From NCBI RefSeq assembly GCF_003351225.1, contig NZ_QQSY01000002.1:1065965-1129964 (forward strand): a stretch of DNA of 64,000 nt. Reading direction: 5' to 3'. Of the stretch, positions 1 to 7,727 are shown piece after piece. The stretch comes from Dyella solisilvae (lineage in GTDB: Bacteria > Pseudomonadota > Gammaproteobacteria > Xanthomonadales > Rhodanobacteraceae). Made by a program: the position numbers and the translations under genes. The notes below the pieces were generated by a model. The model saw nothing but the letters and a program-made list of their open reading frames with translations, made no database searches and was not told where the DNA came from. Positions within the stretch are counted from its first letter, which is position 1, and each line of letters opens with the position of its first letter.

Positions 1-337
1 GCGCCTTGGCCGCCCAGTACACGTGATAGCTGGACCCGAACAGATAGATCATCGTCATGGCGAGGGCGATCGCAGCCCCGAGTCGCGGCTGGCGGTCGCG
101 GATGTTGAGGTACACATGCCAGAAGCCGAACAGATAAAGCAGCGTGCACCAGGGCGCGATGCCCGCGCCGAGCAGCACGCGCCAGGTCGGCGCGGCCACC
201 ACGATCTCGCGCAGGTGAGCCTGGAACTCCGCGCCGCTCACCGCAGCGAAATACAGGCCCTGGTCCCCCAGGAAAAAGCCGAACGCGCCTATCGCGCCGA
301 GGATGCCGGCCCATGTCCTTTGTTCGGATGGATGCAT
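1..337 (-). CDS. Partial integral membrane protein (C-terminus beyond window)
   Basis: An open frame runs leftward from an ATG at 335-337 (MHPSEQRTWAGILGAIGAFG...) and leaves the window at base 1, so only about 112 residues are visible. They hold three hydrophobic stretches, near residues 10-30, 52-75 and 85-107, with an amphipathic loop between the first two; this indicates a polytopic inner-membrane protein. A G-rich stretch (GCGGGG) lies just upstream of the ATG. I do not recognise the family. The rightward reading frames over the same bases lack protein-like composition and are taken as shadows. Confidence 0.6.
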   Translation of the reverse strand, partial: MHPSEQRTWAGILGAIGAFGFFLGDQGLYFAAVSGAEFQAHLREIVVAAPTWRVLLGAGIAPWCTLLYLFGFWHVYLNIRDRQPRLGAAIALAMTMIYLFGSSYHVYWAAKA

Positions 338-496
338 GGATCCCCGCGCGACTGGTTGAAGGTGGCCGCCGTGTCGCCATCCGGGCGTTCAGTGCCCACG
401 ATGGACGCCTATATCACGCCCGCACGGTTAAGGTCGTCAATCCGGTCGAAGCCTCGAGCAACTTCCATGGCGACCACACACATCAGCCCTCAGTGG

Positions 497-1114
497 ATGT
501 CAGGCCTCGGCCTGCGCGCGCGCAAGGGAGGCGCCGTGGCGGTCGGCGTCGCCGTTGCGGAAGGTGTGCCACGCGTCCTGCTGTCCACCAGGCTGCCTAC
601 CTGCGACGACGAGGACCGCCTTTCCCTCGAACCGTATCGCATGGCGGCAGACATGCCGCGCAGCCCGGAAGGCCGGGCGAGCGACGAAGCGATGGCGATC
701 GTGGCGGAGGGCCGCCGCCGCCAGGATCAGATGGCGGCGGGCAACCTGCACGCCATGCTCCGGCAACTGGAGGCGCCCGGCTCCAAGCCGGCCGTCGCCG
801 CGTTGTTGGTGAATCGCGCCGGTTGGATTACCGACCTTCTCGGGTACAGCCTGGCCTGGGCGCAACATGTGCCGGTCGCCGAGAATCTGGCCGTACGCGA
901 CGCGCTGCGCTTTGCCGCACGCCAATGCAGGATCGATCTGGTCGAGCTGGATGAAAAGTCCCTGCCTGACCTGGCTGTCACGACGCTCGGCATGTCCTCG
1001 ATCGACATCGCGGCGCGCCTGAGGAAGCTGCGTCCCGCCAGGGGCAAGCCCTGGCGGAAGGAGCAAAAACTGGCTTGCCTCGCCGCTTGGGTCGCGCTGA
1101 CAAACCGGCGCTGA
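497..1114 (+). CDS. Conserved hypothetical protein
   Basis: About 205 residues from an ATG at 497; an in-frame ATG at 467 is an alternative, and neither has a clear Shine-Dalgarno sequence. The N-terminus (KGGAVAVGVAVAEGVPRVLL) looks like paired beta strands. The middle is a charged helix around GRRRQDQMAAGNL, and the C-terminal part (DALRFAARQCRIDLVELDEK) looks like an alternating helix/strand region. This pattern recalls actin/RNase H-fold hypotheticals, but that is only an impression. The open frame extends upstream to base 23, where its composition looks like antisense of the neighbouring membrane gene, so the upstream part is excluded. It lies 234 bases before modE on the same strand; no function is assigned. 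Confidence 0.55.
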   Translation: MSGLGLRARKGGAVAVGVAVAEGVPRVLLSTRLPTCDDEDRLSLEPYRMAADMPRSPEGRASDEAMAIVAEGRRRQDQMAAGNLHAMLRQLEAPGSKPAVAALLVNRAGWITDLLGYSLAWAQHVPVAENLAVRDALRFAARQCRIDLVELDEKSLPDLAVTTLGMSSIDIAARLRKLRPARGKPWRKEQKLACLAAWVALTNRR

Positions 1115-1348
1115 CGCGAGCGCTTCCGCCGTTGCTGGCTGAAGCGCTTGCCGCGCCTGGGATGGGCCGCCAATGGCACCCGTCACCTTGCGCCAAGGGG
1201 CGCCAAGCTCGACGCGCACGCTGACGCGAGTCGCAGTCACAGGGATGCCACCGGGCTGCCTTGCCGCCTCGCCAACGCGATGTCGTGCTCCATCGGCCAG
1301 CGGGCGGGCTTACACTTCACGCCATCTCAGCGAGGGAAGGCCGTTTGC

Positions 1349-2143
1349 ATGCTCGGGCTCAAAGGCACGCTTTCCATCGAGGTGGACGGACACTTCCTGG
1401 GCGGTCGCGAGCGCATCGAGCTGCTGGCCAGGATCGGGGAATCGGGCTCCATCTCCGCCGCAGCGCGTGCCGTGGGCATGAGCTACAAGGGCGCGTGGGA
1501 CGCCGTCGAGGCGATGAACAACCTGGCCGGTGAACCGCTGGTATCGCGCGCCGTAGGCGGTCGTCGCGGTGGCGGCACGCAGTTGACCGATCGCGCCAGG
1601 CGCCTTATCGAGGTTTACCGCGCCATGGAGACGGCGCACCAGCAGTTCATCCGACAATTGGGCGGGCCTCAACAGGCCGCGATGGGGGAGCTCGAACTCG
1701 TGAAGCGACTCATGATACGCACCAGTGCACGCAATCAGCTCGTCGGCGCCGTCGTGGCGGTGGAACCCGGCTCGGTCAACGACCTTATCCACCTCGAAAT
1801 CCAGGGTGGGCAGCGGATTGTCGCGACGGTTACCCGCGACAGCACCCGCACGCTTGGCCTCGCGCCCGGCAAGGAGGCGATGGCCCTGATCAAGGCCTCC
1901 TCCGTGCTTATCGGATTGCCCGGCGAAGGCCTGCGCCTTTCCGCGCGCAATCAACTCGCCGGCAAGGTAAGCAAGGTCGTCCGCGGCGCCGTGAACGCCG
2001 AGGTCTCCATCCAGTTGCAGGGCGGCAACGTGGTGGTGGCCACCATCACCAACGCGAGCACGGAGGCGCTCGCGCTCGCCGAAGGGGTGGAGGTGCTGGC
2101 CATCATCAAGGCCTCGAGCATCATCATCGGCACGATGGACTGA
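1349..2143 (+). CDS. modE: Molybdate-responsive transcriptional regulator ModE
   Basis: 264 residues, close to the usual ModE length of about 260. The N-terminal half is a LysR-like winged helix (residues about 20-80: IGESGSISAAARAVGMSYKG, the ModE recognition helix region). The C-terminal half has two tandem Mop/TOBE molybdate-binding repeats, each opening with SARNQL (SARNQLVGAV and SARNQLAGKV) and ending in IKASSV/IKASSI. ModE dimers bind molybdate and then bind TATATA-type operators. The ATG at 1349 is preceded by GAGGGAAGG at 1332-1340; the longer open frame upstream is not protein-like. No modABC transporter is next to it. The nearest target candidate is the porin operator at 3650-3673. 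Confidence 0.95.
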   Translation: MLGLKGTLSIEVDGHFLGGRERIELLARIGESGSISAAARAVGMSYKGAWDAVEAMNNLAGEPLVSRAVGGRRGGGTQLTDRARRLIEVYRAMETAHQQFIRQLGGPQQAAMGELELVKRLMIRTSARNQLVGAVVAVEPGSVNDLIHLEIQGGQRIVATVTRDSTRTLGLAPGKEAMALIKASSVLIGLPGEGLRLSARNQLAGKVSKVVRGAVNAEVSIQLQGGNVVVATITNASTEALALAEGVEVLAIIKASSIIIGTMD

Positions 2144-2187
2144 GGCCTCGCCCGCCGCCCGTGCGAGCGGCGGCGCCACAGGCGATG

Positions 2188-3516
2188 TCAGAACTTGTAG
2201 GTGATCATCAACCGGTTGTAGGTAAACGGTTCGTTGCCGGGGTTGAGATTGTTGGCGCCGCCAACGGAGCGCTCCCAGCGATTGCGTATCGTCAGGCCCT
2301 TCAGCCACTGGTCCGCGTTGTAGATGATGTCGAAGTACACGTTGTGGCTGTTGCCGCGCAGCTCGGTGTCGTATTGGGCGTAGGCGGCGACCAGCTGCAA
2401 CTGCTTCTGGAAGAAGTAGTAGGACGCGCGCGCTTTCCATGCATAGCCCGGGCCTTGCTCCACCAGGCCGCGGATCATCGACGTGGTGAACAGTGGGTCC
2501 GTCGCGTAGTTGGTGGTGTAGGGCGAAATGAGCGCACCGTTGCCGACCGCGCCGGACTGATGCTCGAGCTTGTTGTACGCAATGTCGATCTTGCCGTCGT
2601 AGATGGACGTTCCAAGATCGATACCCCAGGCCTCGCTGCTCACCTTGGAACCGGCGACACCAAACAGTTTGGTGTGCGTATCGACAAGGATGTTGCCGTC
2701 GCTGCTGTTCTGGTTGACGTACTGCGCCGATATGAACGGGTTGAAGTGCGTTTCCGTATGCAGCGTATAGGTTCCAACGAGGTACGCCATGCGGGCAAAA
2801 TCGATGAAGTCGTAGTACCACGCTTCACCCTTGAGGCTGTCGCTGGTGTACGTCACACCCCCAGCCCAGGTGCCTTCGGCCTTCGGCGCCGTGGCCGGCA
2901 ACGAGCCGTTGTTACCGTACATCTCGTCGCCATGGTAGATCGACGGGTAGTACAGATTGTCCGCATACATGCCGGTCGACGTGCGGCTCTTCCACGTGAA
3001 CTGCCGAATGCCGATGAGGTTCCAGCCGGTCGCTGGCGTGACGATGGTACTGATGGCGTTGTAGGAGGACGGGATGACGCGCGAATCGTTGTTACCCATC
3101 CACGGCGTGCTGAGATACTGGTAACCGCCGCGCACCTGTATCCAGTGATTGGCGAATTGCGCGTAGGCCTGGCTGAAAGCGCCGATCGACGAATAAGGAC
3201 CCATCAGGGACACGTCGATCTTGGCCGGGTTGTCCGATTGTGTGTTCAGTGACGACGCCACGGCGAACGAACCGCCAATGCTGAAGCCGCCGAGAAACGG
3301 GGCCGTGTTGGCATTGATCAATGCCGCCAGGGAGAAGGCATGAGCATCCGGTGTCGCATTGGTGTCGTACAAACGGCTGAAGTCGTAAGCCCGAAGCTCA
3401 CCGTCGACGTGACCGTTGTCGAAGATGTCGTTGAAACTGGAATCGCTTGCGCGTGCCGGCGAGCCCAGCAGCGAAAGTACGGATACGGCCACCAACGCAA
3501 CGAGCTTCTTGGGCAT
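2188..3516 (-). CDS. OprD-family outer-membrane porin
   Basis: 442 residues. The N-terminus (MPKKLVALVAVSVLSLLGSP-ARA) is a signal peptide. The mature part is rich in alternating aromatic beta strands (DGELRAYDFSRLYD, WIQVRGGYQYLS, LNPGNEPFTYNRL) and ends in the outer-membrane signature Phe (MITYKF). The opening FNDIFDNGHVDGELRAYDFSR matches the start of OprD/OprE channels, 18-strand porins for small anionic or basic solutes. An AAAGGGA ribosome site precedes the ATG. The gene converges with modE (44 bases apart) and has a ModE operator 134 bases upstream of its start, which suggests a role in molybdate or molybdenum-related uptake. The family is clear; the substrate is inference. Confidence 0.88.
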   Translation of the reverse strand: MPKKLVALVAVSVLSLLGSPARASDSSFNDIFDNGHVDGELRAYDFSRLYDTNATPDAHAFSLAALINANTAPFLGGFSIGGSFAVASSLNTQSDNPAKIDVSLMGPYSSIGAFSQAYAQFANHWIQVRGGYQYLSTPWMGNNDSRVIPSSYNAISTIVTPATGWNLIGIRQFTWKSRTSTGMYADNLYYPSIYHGDEMYGNNGSLPATAPKAEGTWAGGVTYTSDSLKGEAWYYDFIDFARMAYLVGTYTLHTETHFNPFISAQYVNQNSSDGNILVDTHTKLFGVAGSKVSSEAWGIDLGTSIYDGKIDIAYNKLEHQSGAVGNGALISPYTTNYATDPLFTTSMIRGLVEQGPGYAWKARASYYFFQKQLQLVAAYAQYDTELRGNSHNVYFDIIYNADQWLKGLTIRNRWERSVGGANNLNPGNEPFTYNRLMITYKF

Positions 3517-3921
3517 GACGTTCCCTTTGGCCTGGATGCAAAAAAATCTGCTGTCACTTGCAGCGCTAATGCGCGAAAAGCGCGAGCGAAAAGCGAGGGA
3601 GGATCAAACGTGCTCAGGGCGTTGGCCGCGACCCGGGGGGCGTCACCACCGCTATATATTTGACTATATAACGCTGCCTTTGGCGGTGCCAGCGGGCTGG
3701 CCTGCCTCTGGGCGCTGGGGTTTCTCACAGCCCGGTCAGCAGCTTGCTTGCATGCAAGTGCTTGAAAATACGAAAAAGCGCCGTTCGGCGGCGCAACCGC
3801 CTGCGTCAGCGATCGCCCGTCCGGGACATCCAGGTCCGCGCCGACCGGTGACTCAGACAGTTGGCTGCGACATTCCGAATGATGGTCGCCATTGTCGTTC
3901 CAGGCGCCATCCCACTCGCCA
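3517..3921. other. Intergenic region upstream of the OprD-type porin
   Basis: About 405 bases without a convincing gene. The part next to the porin (3517-3600) is a likely untranslated leader. Bases 3650-3673 hold the ModE operator, listed separately. I see no further structured element or coding potential between 3680 and 3921. Confidence 0.5.
3650..3673. promoter_or_regulatory. ModE operator upstream of the OprD-type porin
   Basis: The bases read CGCTATATA, then six bases (TTTGAC), then TATATAACG. The two half sites are inverted copies apart from one base (CGCTATATA against CGTTATATA). This matches the established ModE operator pattern of TATATA half sites flanked by CG and separated by about six bases. 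It lies 134 bases before the porin start and would overlap an AT-rich -10 region read leftward, a position suited to repression by ModE-molybdate. No comparable site was noticed elsewhere in the window. Confidence 0.85.
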
Positions 3922-4914
3922 TCAATGGATCGAGGCGGAAGGTATGACGCGGCAATCGAGCGAGCAGCCGAAATACGCCATGCCCCCGGGATAGTCGATC
4001 GTCATCACAAATTGGTGGAGCACGTTGCCGCCCACAGCGCCTTCCGGAGGCTTGTCCATGATCGACGCCATCATCTCGTGGAAGTTTGTGTCCGGCCGCT
4101 CGGTGAACCACACGGGGCCGACCGACCAGCCCGCGATTTCCACCAGCGGCACTTCAATCATGCGTGATCCGGAGCGGGGAAACAGCTTGTCGCCGTTCTC
4201 GACCCAACGCCACTCGGGGTGCGCCGAATGCCAGCGTTCCAGTTGGCTTCGCGTGATGTAGCTGGTCACGCCAAAGCCGTTGACGGTCGGCGTGCCGGTA
4301 ACCCGCTGTCCCGACTCACTGGGGGCAGCCGTGGCGCCGGTGTCCAGCAGCATGTCGAGCAGCTGGCCGTCCACGCGAATCTCCACGCGTGGAAAGGCTC
4401 TCAACTTGCCGCCGTTTGCATCCTTCTGGAAGCCCAACGTAAATGCGTGAAGGTCCTGCGTCGGCGTCCAGTCCTCACTCTGAAGGATCAGCTTCTTCGA
4501 CGGGTAATCAAACGTCCAGATCCGACCGTCGAGATAGCTCGAGCCAAGCAATCCGTCCGCTGAGCTGATGGGGTGTGCATCATCGTAAGTCATCGCCCCG
4601 GAGCACCTGCTGGTGGGCCCGGGAATGCCGCGTGCTTGCTTGTAGGTTGGGAGGGTCGCCGTGGGCACGTCGCCGCCATCGAATACGCAATGGCCGGCTT
4701 TCAATTTCAGGCGCGCGGCGACTGCCTGCCTCAGCAAATACAGTCCATCGACGCCACCGCCACCCGTATCGACGAGGAGCTTGAGGTGCTCTCCCGATTC
4801 GGTCTCAGGGGTGGCGAAAAAATGCCCGGCTTCGAAAACCGTGGGCACCTCGTAGGCAGGGGAAGGCGCGGTGGCCAAGCCTGCCGTGGCAATCAGACTC
4901 CATACGGATGGCAC
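3922..4914 (-). CDS. Periplasmic aspartyl protease-like protein with two DTG motifs
   Basis: 330 residues starting at GTG (4912-4914), with GAAGGAG seven bases upstream. The short hydrophobic N-terminus (WSLIATAGLATAPSPA) looks like a signal peptide. Two retropepsin-type active-site motifs appear, LLVDTGGGG near residue 49 and MLLDTGATA near residue 192. Each is followed at a distance by a hydrophobic-Gly segment (DGLLGSSYLDG and EGAVGGNVLHQ), so the chain looks like two fused retropepsin-like halves, the layout of pepsin. The final Cys pair (FGCSLDC) may form a disulphide. Whether both aspartates are catalytic cannot be told from sequence. It stands alone between the porin and the MipA-like gene. 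Confidence 0.75.
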   Translation of the reverse strand: MPSVWSLIATAGLATAPSPAYEVPTVFEAGHFFATPETESGEHLKLLVDTGGGGVDGLYLLRQAVAARLKLKAGHCVFDGGDVPTATLPTYKQARGIPGPTSRCSGAMTYDDAHPISSADGLLGSSYLDGRIWTFDYPSKKLILQSEDWTPTQDLHAFTLGFQKDANGGKLRAFPRVEIRVDGQLLDMLLDTGATAAPSESGQRVTGTPTVNGFGVTSYITRSQLERWHSAHPEWRWVENGDKLFPRSGSRMIEVPLVEIAGWSVGPVWFTERPDTNFHEMMASIMDKPPEGAVGGNVLHQFVMTIDYPGGMAYFGCSLDCRVIPSASIH

Positions 4915-5076
4915 GTCAATGCTCCTTCATTGCACCAGCGTAGGCTCAATGAGGAGCAAGGTTGGGCGCAAGGTGCCGATCGTCACGTCTCAAAGTTAGT
5001 CTCTGGCGTGATGCATTGCGCCGCTGATCGATGGGCGCGCGGTACATGTCACTGCACGCCCCCGATCGATCGCCCG

Positions 5077-5883
5077 TCAGAGGAATCGATAGACAAACGC
5101 CAGCGTGCTGGTGAGCTGGTTTGGCGAGCCATACTTGCGCACCAGAGGACTGTCGCCTGCCGAGCCGATCAGGCGGGCATAGTTGATCGACAGCGCGAAG
5201 CCGGTGTGCAGGCTGGTGGGCATGAAGGCGGAGTACTGGATGACAGCCTCCTGCGAGCCGGCGCCGGGCTGCCAAGGGTCCACCCCCAGCGCTTGCGCCT
5301 GCACTGGCGTCACGCCGAAGTTACGGCGCATGGCTGCGCCGTTCGTGCCCTGCCACTGCAATTCAAATTCATGCATGTAGTACCAGATGCTCGGCAAGCC
5401 TACGGTGCTGTAGACGCGCCAGTAAGCGCCCGAGCCCCCGATGTCATGACTCAGATCGGTACCCACGCTCAGCCAGCTGGTGAAGTCGTGCTCGATGTAG
5501 CCACCCGCGTTGATGCGCGAGGAAAAGGAATCCATCGCGTCCAACGGCGGCGGATGCAGCTCCGAGCGATCACGCCCCCACGTAAAGTTGGCGTACAGCC
5601 CGCCATGCCATCCATCCGAATGAATGAAATCCACGGTCGCGCCATCGTAAGTCGACAGGGTGATGTGCCATGGAAGCTCGAGATGGACGAAGGGAACCAC
5701 CACATTCCGGGAATTCTCGGCTCCCGGCCACGCCGGCAGGCGTTGCAGGCCAATGCCAAGGATCCGGTTGCTATCGTAGGAGCCGCCCTTGGTATCAGTA
5801 TCGTCCTGGGCGTGTGCACCCACCGACCATGCGAGGGTCACGCAGATGGCGACGATCTCAAACCGCTTGTAGATCCCTTTCAC
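5077..5883 (-). CDS. MipA/OmpV family outer-membrane protein
   Basis: 268 residues from GTG at 5881-5883, preceded by GGGAGGAG. A signal peptide ends at GAHAQ. The body is typical MipA/OmpV barrel sequence (RILGIGLQRLPAWPGAENSR at the start, FHxxLSTYDGATVDF-like strands, SWLSVGTDLSHDIGGS, final VYRFL with C-terminal aromatic/Leu). Family members include MipA, a scaffold that links the lytic transglycosylase MltA to a peptidoglycan synthase, and OmpV; many act in metal or stress responses. The gene lies 110 bases downstream of the leftward metal operon and could be its last member, although it has its own ribosome site. Confidence 0.75.
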   Translation of the reverse strand: MKGIYKRFEIVAICVTLAWSVGAHAQDDTDTKGGSYDSNRILGIGLQRLPAWPGAENSRNVVVPFVHLELPWHITLSTYDGATVDFIHSDGWHGGLYANFTWGRDRSELHPPPLDAMDSFSSRINAGGYIEHDFTSWLSVGTDLSHDIGGSGAYWRVYSTVGLPSIWYYMHEFELQWQGTNGAAMRRNFGVTPVQAQALGVDPWQPGAGSQEAVIQYSAFMPTSLHTGFALSINYARLIGSAGDSPLVRKYGSPNQLTSTLAFVYRFL

Positions 5884-5993
5884 CGCATCTCCTCCCTGCG
5901 CGCGTGCGCATATCCGGGTGACGACGAGGGACTCGGGGTACTTTACTGACTCAAGGTGATGAATCCGCGAAGCGTGGCCTCAAGCCGGCGGTA

Positions 5994-6455
5994 TCAGGGC
6001 TCCAGTTGCTGCAGCACGGTCGCATTGAGCAGCCCGCTGATGCCACGTCGGCTGCCGTCGGAGCGGACCACGAGGACATGTGGCATCTCTCCGCCCCAGG
6101 TCGGATCGAGCAGGTAGTTGAGATGGTCCGGTACGTCCTCCGCATAGGCGCGAGCCTGGAACCCGTCCATCCCCGCACGGTGCAGACGTTGCGCGATCGA
6201 GTCGCGGGCAGCGATGGGGTCCGTCGCCACAATGACCAGTTCGATGCGATCCGGATGCGCCTTATGCAGGCGGGACAGCGCCTGCAGGTTGGCCTCGCAG
6301 TAGCTGCAATCGAGCGACCAGAGTGCGATCAATCGTTCGCCCTTCGCCGGCGCGGCAAGCAGCGCCGAAACCTGGGAGGCGTCGAGAGGACGAACGTCGG
6401 TGGCTGCGCAGGTGGTGGCGAGCGCCAGTGCGAGCATGGCCAGCAGGTATTTCAT
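5994..6455 (-). CDS. Periplasmic thioredoxin-like protein
   Basis: 153 residues with an N-terminal signal peptide (MKYLLAMLALALATTCAA). The thioredoxin-type redox motif CSYC lies in IALWSLDCSYCEANL at residues about 45-60. A later cis-proline region is seen in GGEMPHVLVVRSDG. It resembles TlpA/ResA-type periplasmic thiol oxidoreductases. Its ATG overlaps the stop of the BNR protein by four bases (ATGA), so the two are translationally coupled. It is the last gene of the DUF2946-TonB receptor-BNR operon, where it may reduce cysteine metal ligands; that role is inference. Confidence 0.8.
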   Translation of the reverse strand: MKYLLAMLALALATTCAATDVRPLDASQVSALLAAPAKGERLIALWSLDCSYCEANLQALSRLHKAHPDRIELVIVATDPIAARDSIAQRLHRAGMDGFQARAYAEDVPDHLNYLLDPTWGGEMPHVLVVRSDGSRRGISGLLNATVLQQLEP

Positions 6456-7678
6456 GGCGCCTCCTCGTTGGTGGGCAGCAGGCGGAAGCCAGTCGTCGTG
6501 TTCCAGGCGACGTAGGTCTTGCCCTGACGCATCAGCAGCTGTGGCGAGCCCACGGCGGCGACGCTTTCCGCCAACGCGCGTGGCGGCTGGAAGTTGGCGC
6601 CGCCATCCAGCGATTCACGAAGCATGAGTGTGTAGCCCTTGGCGTCCATCTGGTTCCAGACCAGCCACACATGGCGATCCTGCGCGGCGACATCCGCGTG
6701 AGATGCGCCGGCGCTGGCAAATTGCAGGGTGCGTTTCGCTGGGTGTCCCGGATCCAGTTGTCCGTACCACAGCGCCGGACCCTGGCTCGCTTCGTACCAG
6801 ACCGCGTGACGTACGCCGTCATGGCTGATGGCCAGACCCGGTCCATGGTGGGGACAGCCGGCGATCTGCCAGTTCGAGAAGGTGGCGCGCTCGGCCGACG
6901 AAGGGTTCGCGCCAAGTCCGAGCACGGCATACGCATGGTCGCGGACGTTGTCGTCGTAGATCGCCCGGAAGAAAGCCGCGATGTTGCCATCTGGCGTTTG
7001 TGCGAGAGCGATGCGACAACACTCGCAGCTCTGGTCCGCCAACTTGCGCTCAGGGGCGAAATGCGCGCCTCGATCATCCGACCAGCTGTAGTACACCGCC
7101 GCGCCGAGATAGGGCTGGCCAGCGTCCTTGGCCGCATTCAAGTCACGCTTGTCGATCCAGGCGACCACCACTCGGCCGTGGCCATCCACCGCTAGAGCAT
7201 CGAAGCGGTGAGTGATCTCCGCTGCATCGTGGTGCACGGTGAGCGGCGCGGAAAAGTGCGCGCCGCCATCCAGCGAACGGGCAAACCGCACGAAGCCGGT
7301 ATAGGGCTGGGCGCGCGGCTGTGACCAGCTGACATAGACCTCCCCATCGGGGCCGAACGCCAGCTTGGGTCGATTTTCGCCTTCGGCATAGATCGGCTCG
7401 GCGTCCGCATTGACAGCGATCGGCTCGGCGAAATGGCGCCCGAGGTCGTCCGAGCGGCGCAGCCAGACGTGACCGTCCTTCGCATCGACCATCCACAGGT
7501 GGCCTTGAGGATCGAAGGCGGCGCTGGCGCCGAGTGGCGCGCCGCCTTCCTTCGACATCGCGGCGTCGTGCGCCGTGGCTGGTAACGCCACAAGCGCAAG
7601 CAGCGCAGCGAACACGAAGCCGCCGGCTCGATGCATGGATCGCAAGCGCAAGCAGCGGCGACGGACGACGTCGGCCAT
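6452..7678 (-). CDS. BNR/sialidase-like beta-propeller, exported
   Basis: About 408 residues from the ATG at 7678 (MADVVRRRCLRLR); starts at 7738, overlapping the receptor stop, and at 7636 are also possible. A signal peptide follows (GGFVFAALLALVALPATA-HD). Repeated Asp-box-like units (SxDxGxxF: SDDLGRHFAEP, SLDGGAHFSAP, SDDRGAHFAPE, SLDGGANFQPP) mark a six-bladed sialidase-type propeller. It carries two unusual clusters, SCECCRIAL and AGCPHHGPG, which look like metal ligands rather than sialidase catalytic residues. It sits between a TonB receptor and a thioredoxin, so a metal-binding role is more likely than glycan cleavage (inference). Confidence 0.75.
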   Translation of the reverse strand: MADVVRRRCLRLRSMHRAGGFVFAALLALVALPATAHDAAMSKEGGAPLGASAAFDPQGHLWMVDAKDGHVWLRRSDDLGRHFAEPIAVNADAEPIYAEGENRPKLAFGPDGEVYVSWSQPRAQPYTGFVRFARSLDGGAHFSAPLTVHHDAAEITHRFDALAVDGHGRVVVAWIDKRDLNAAKDAGQPYLGAAVYYSWSDDRGAHFAPERKLADQSCECCRIALAQTPDGNIAAFFRAIYDDNVRDHAYAVLGLGANPSSAERATFSNWQIAGCPHHGPGLAISHDGVRHAVWYEASQGPALWYGQLDPGHPAKRTLQFASAGASHADVAAQDRHVWLVWNQMDAKGYTLMLRESLDGGANFQPPRALAESVAAVGSPQLLMRQGKTYVAWNTTTGFRLLPTNEEAP

Positions 7679-7727
7679 TCCGCCGACGGGCCACGGGAGA
7701 GCGGGAGACGCGCCCTCGCTGCGGAAT

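Noticed and set aside
23..496. N-terminal part of the open frame that ends at 1114
   Set aside because: Its translation looks like antisense of the partial membrane gene at 1-337 and then intergenic sequence; protein-like composition begins near 467-497.
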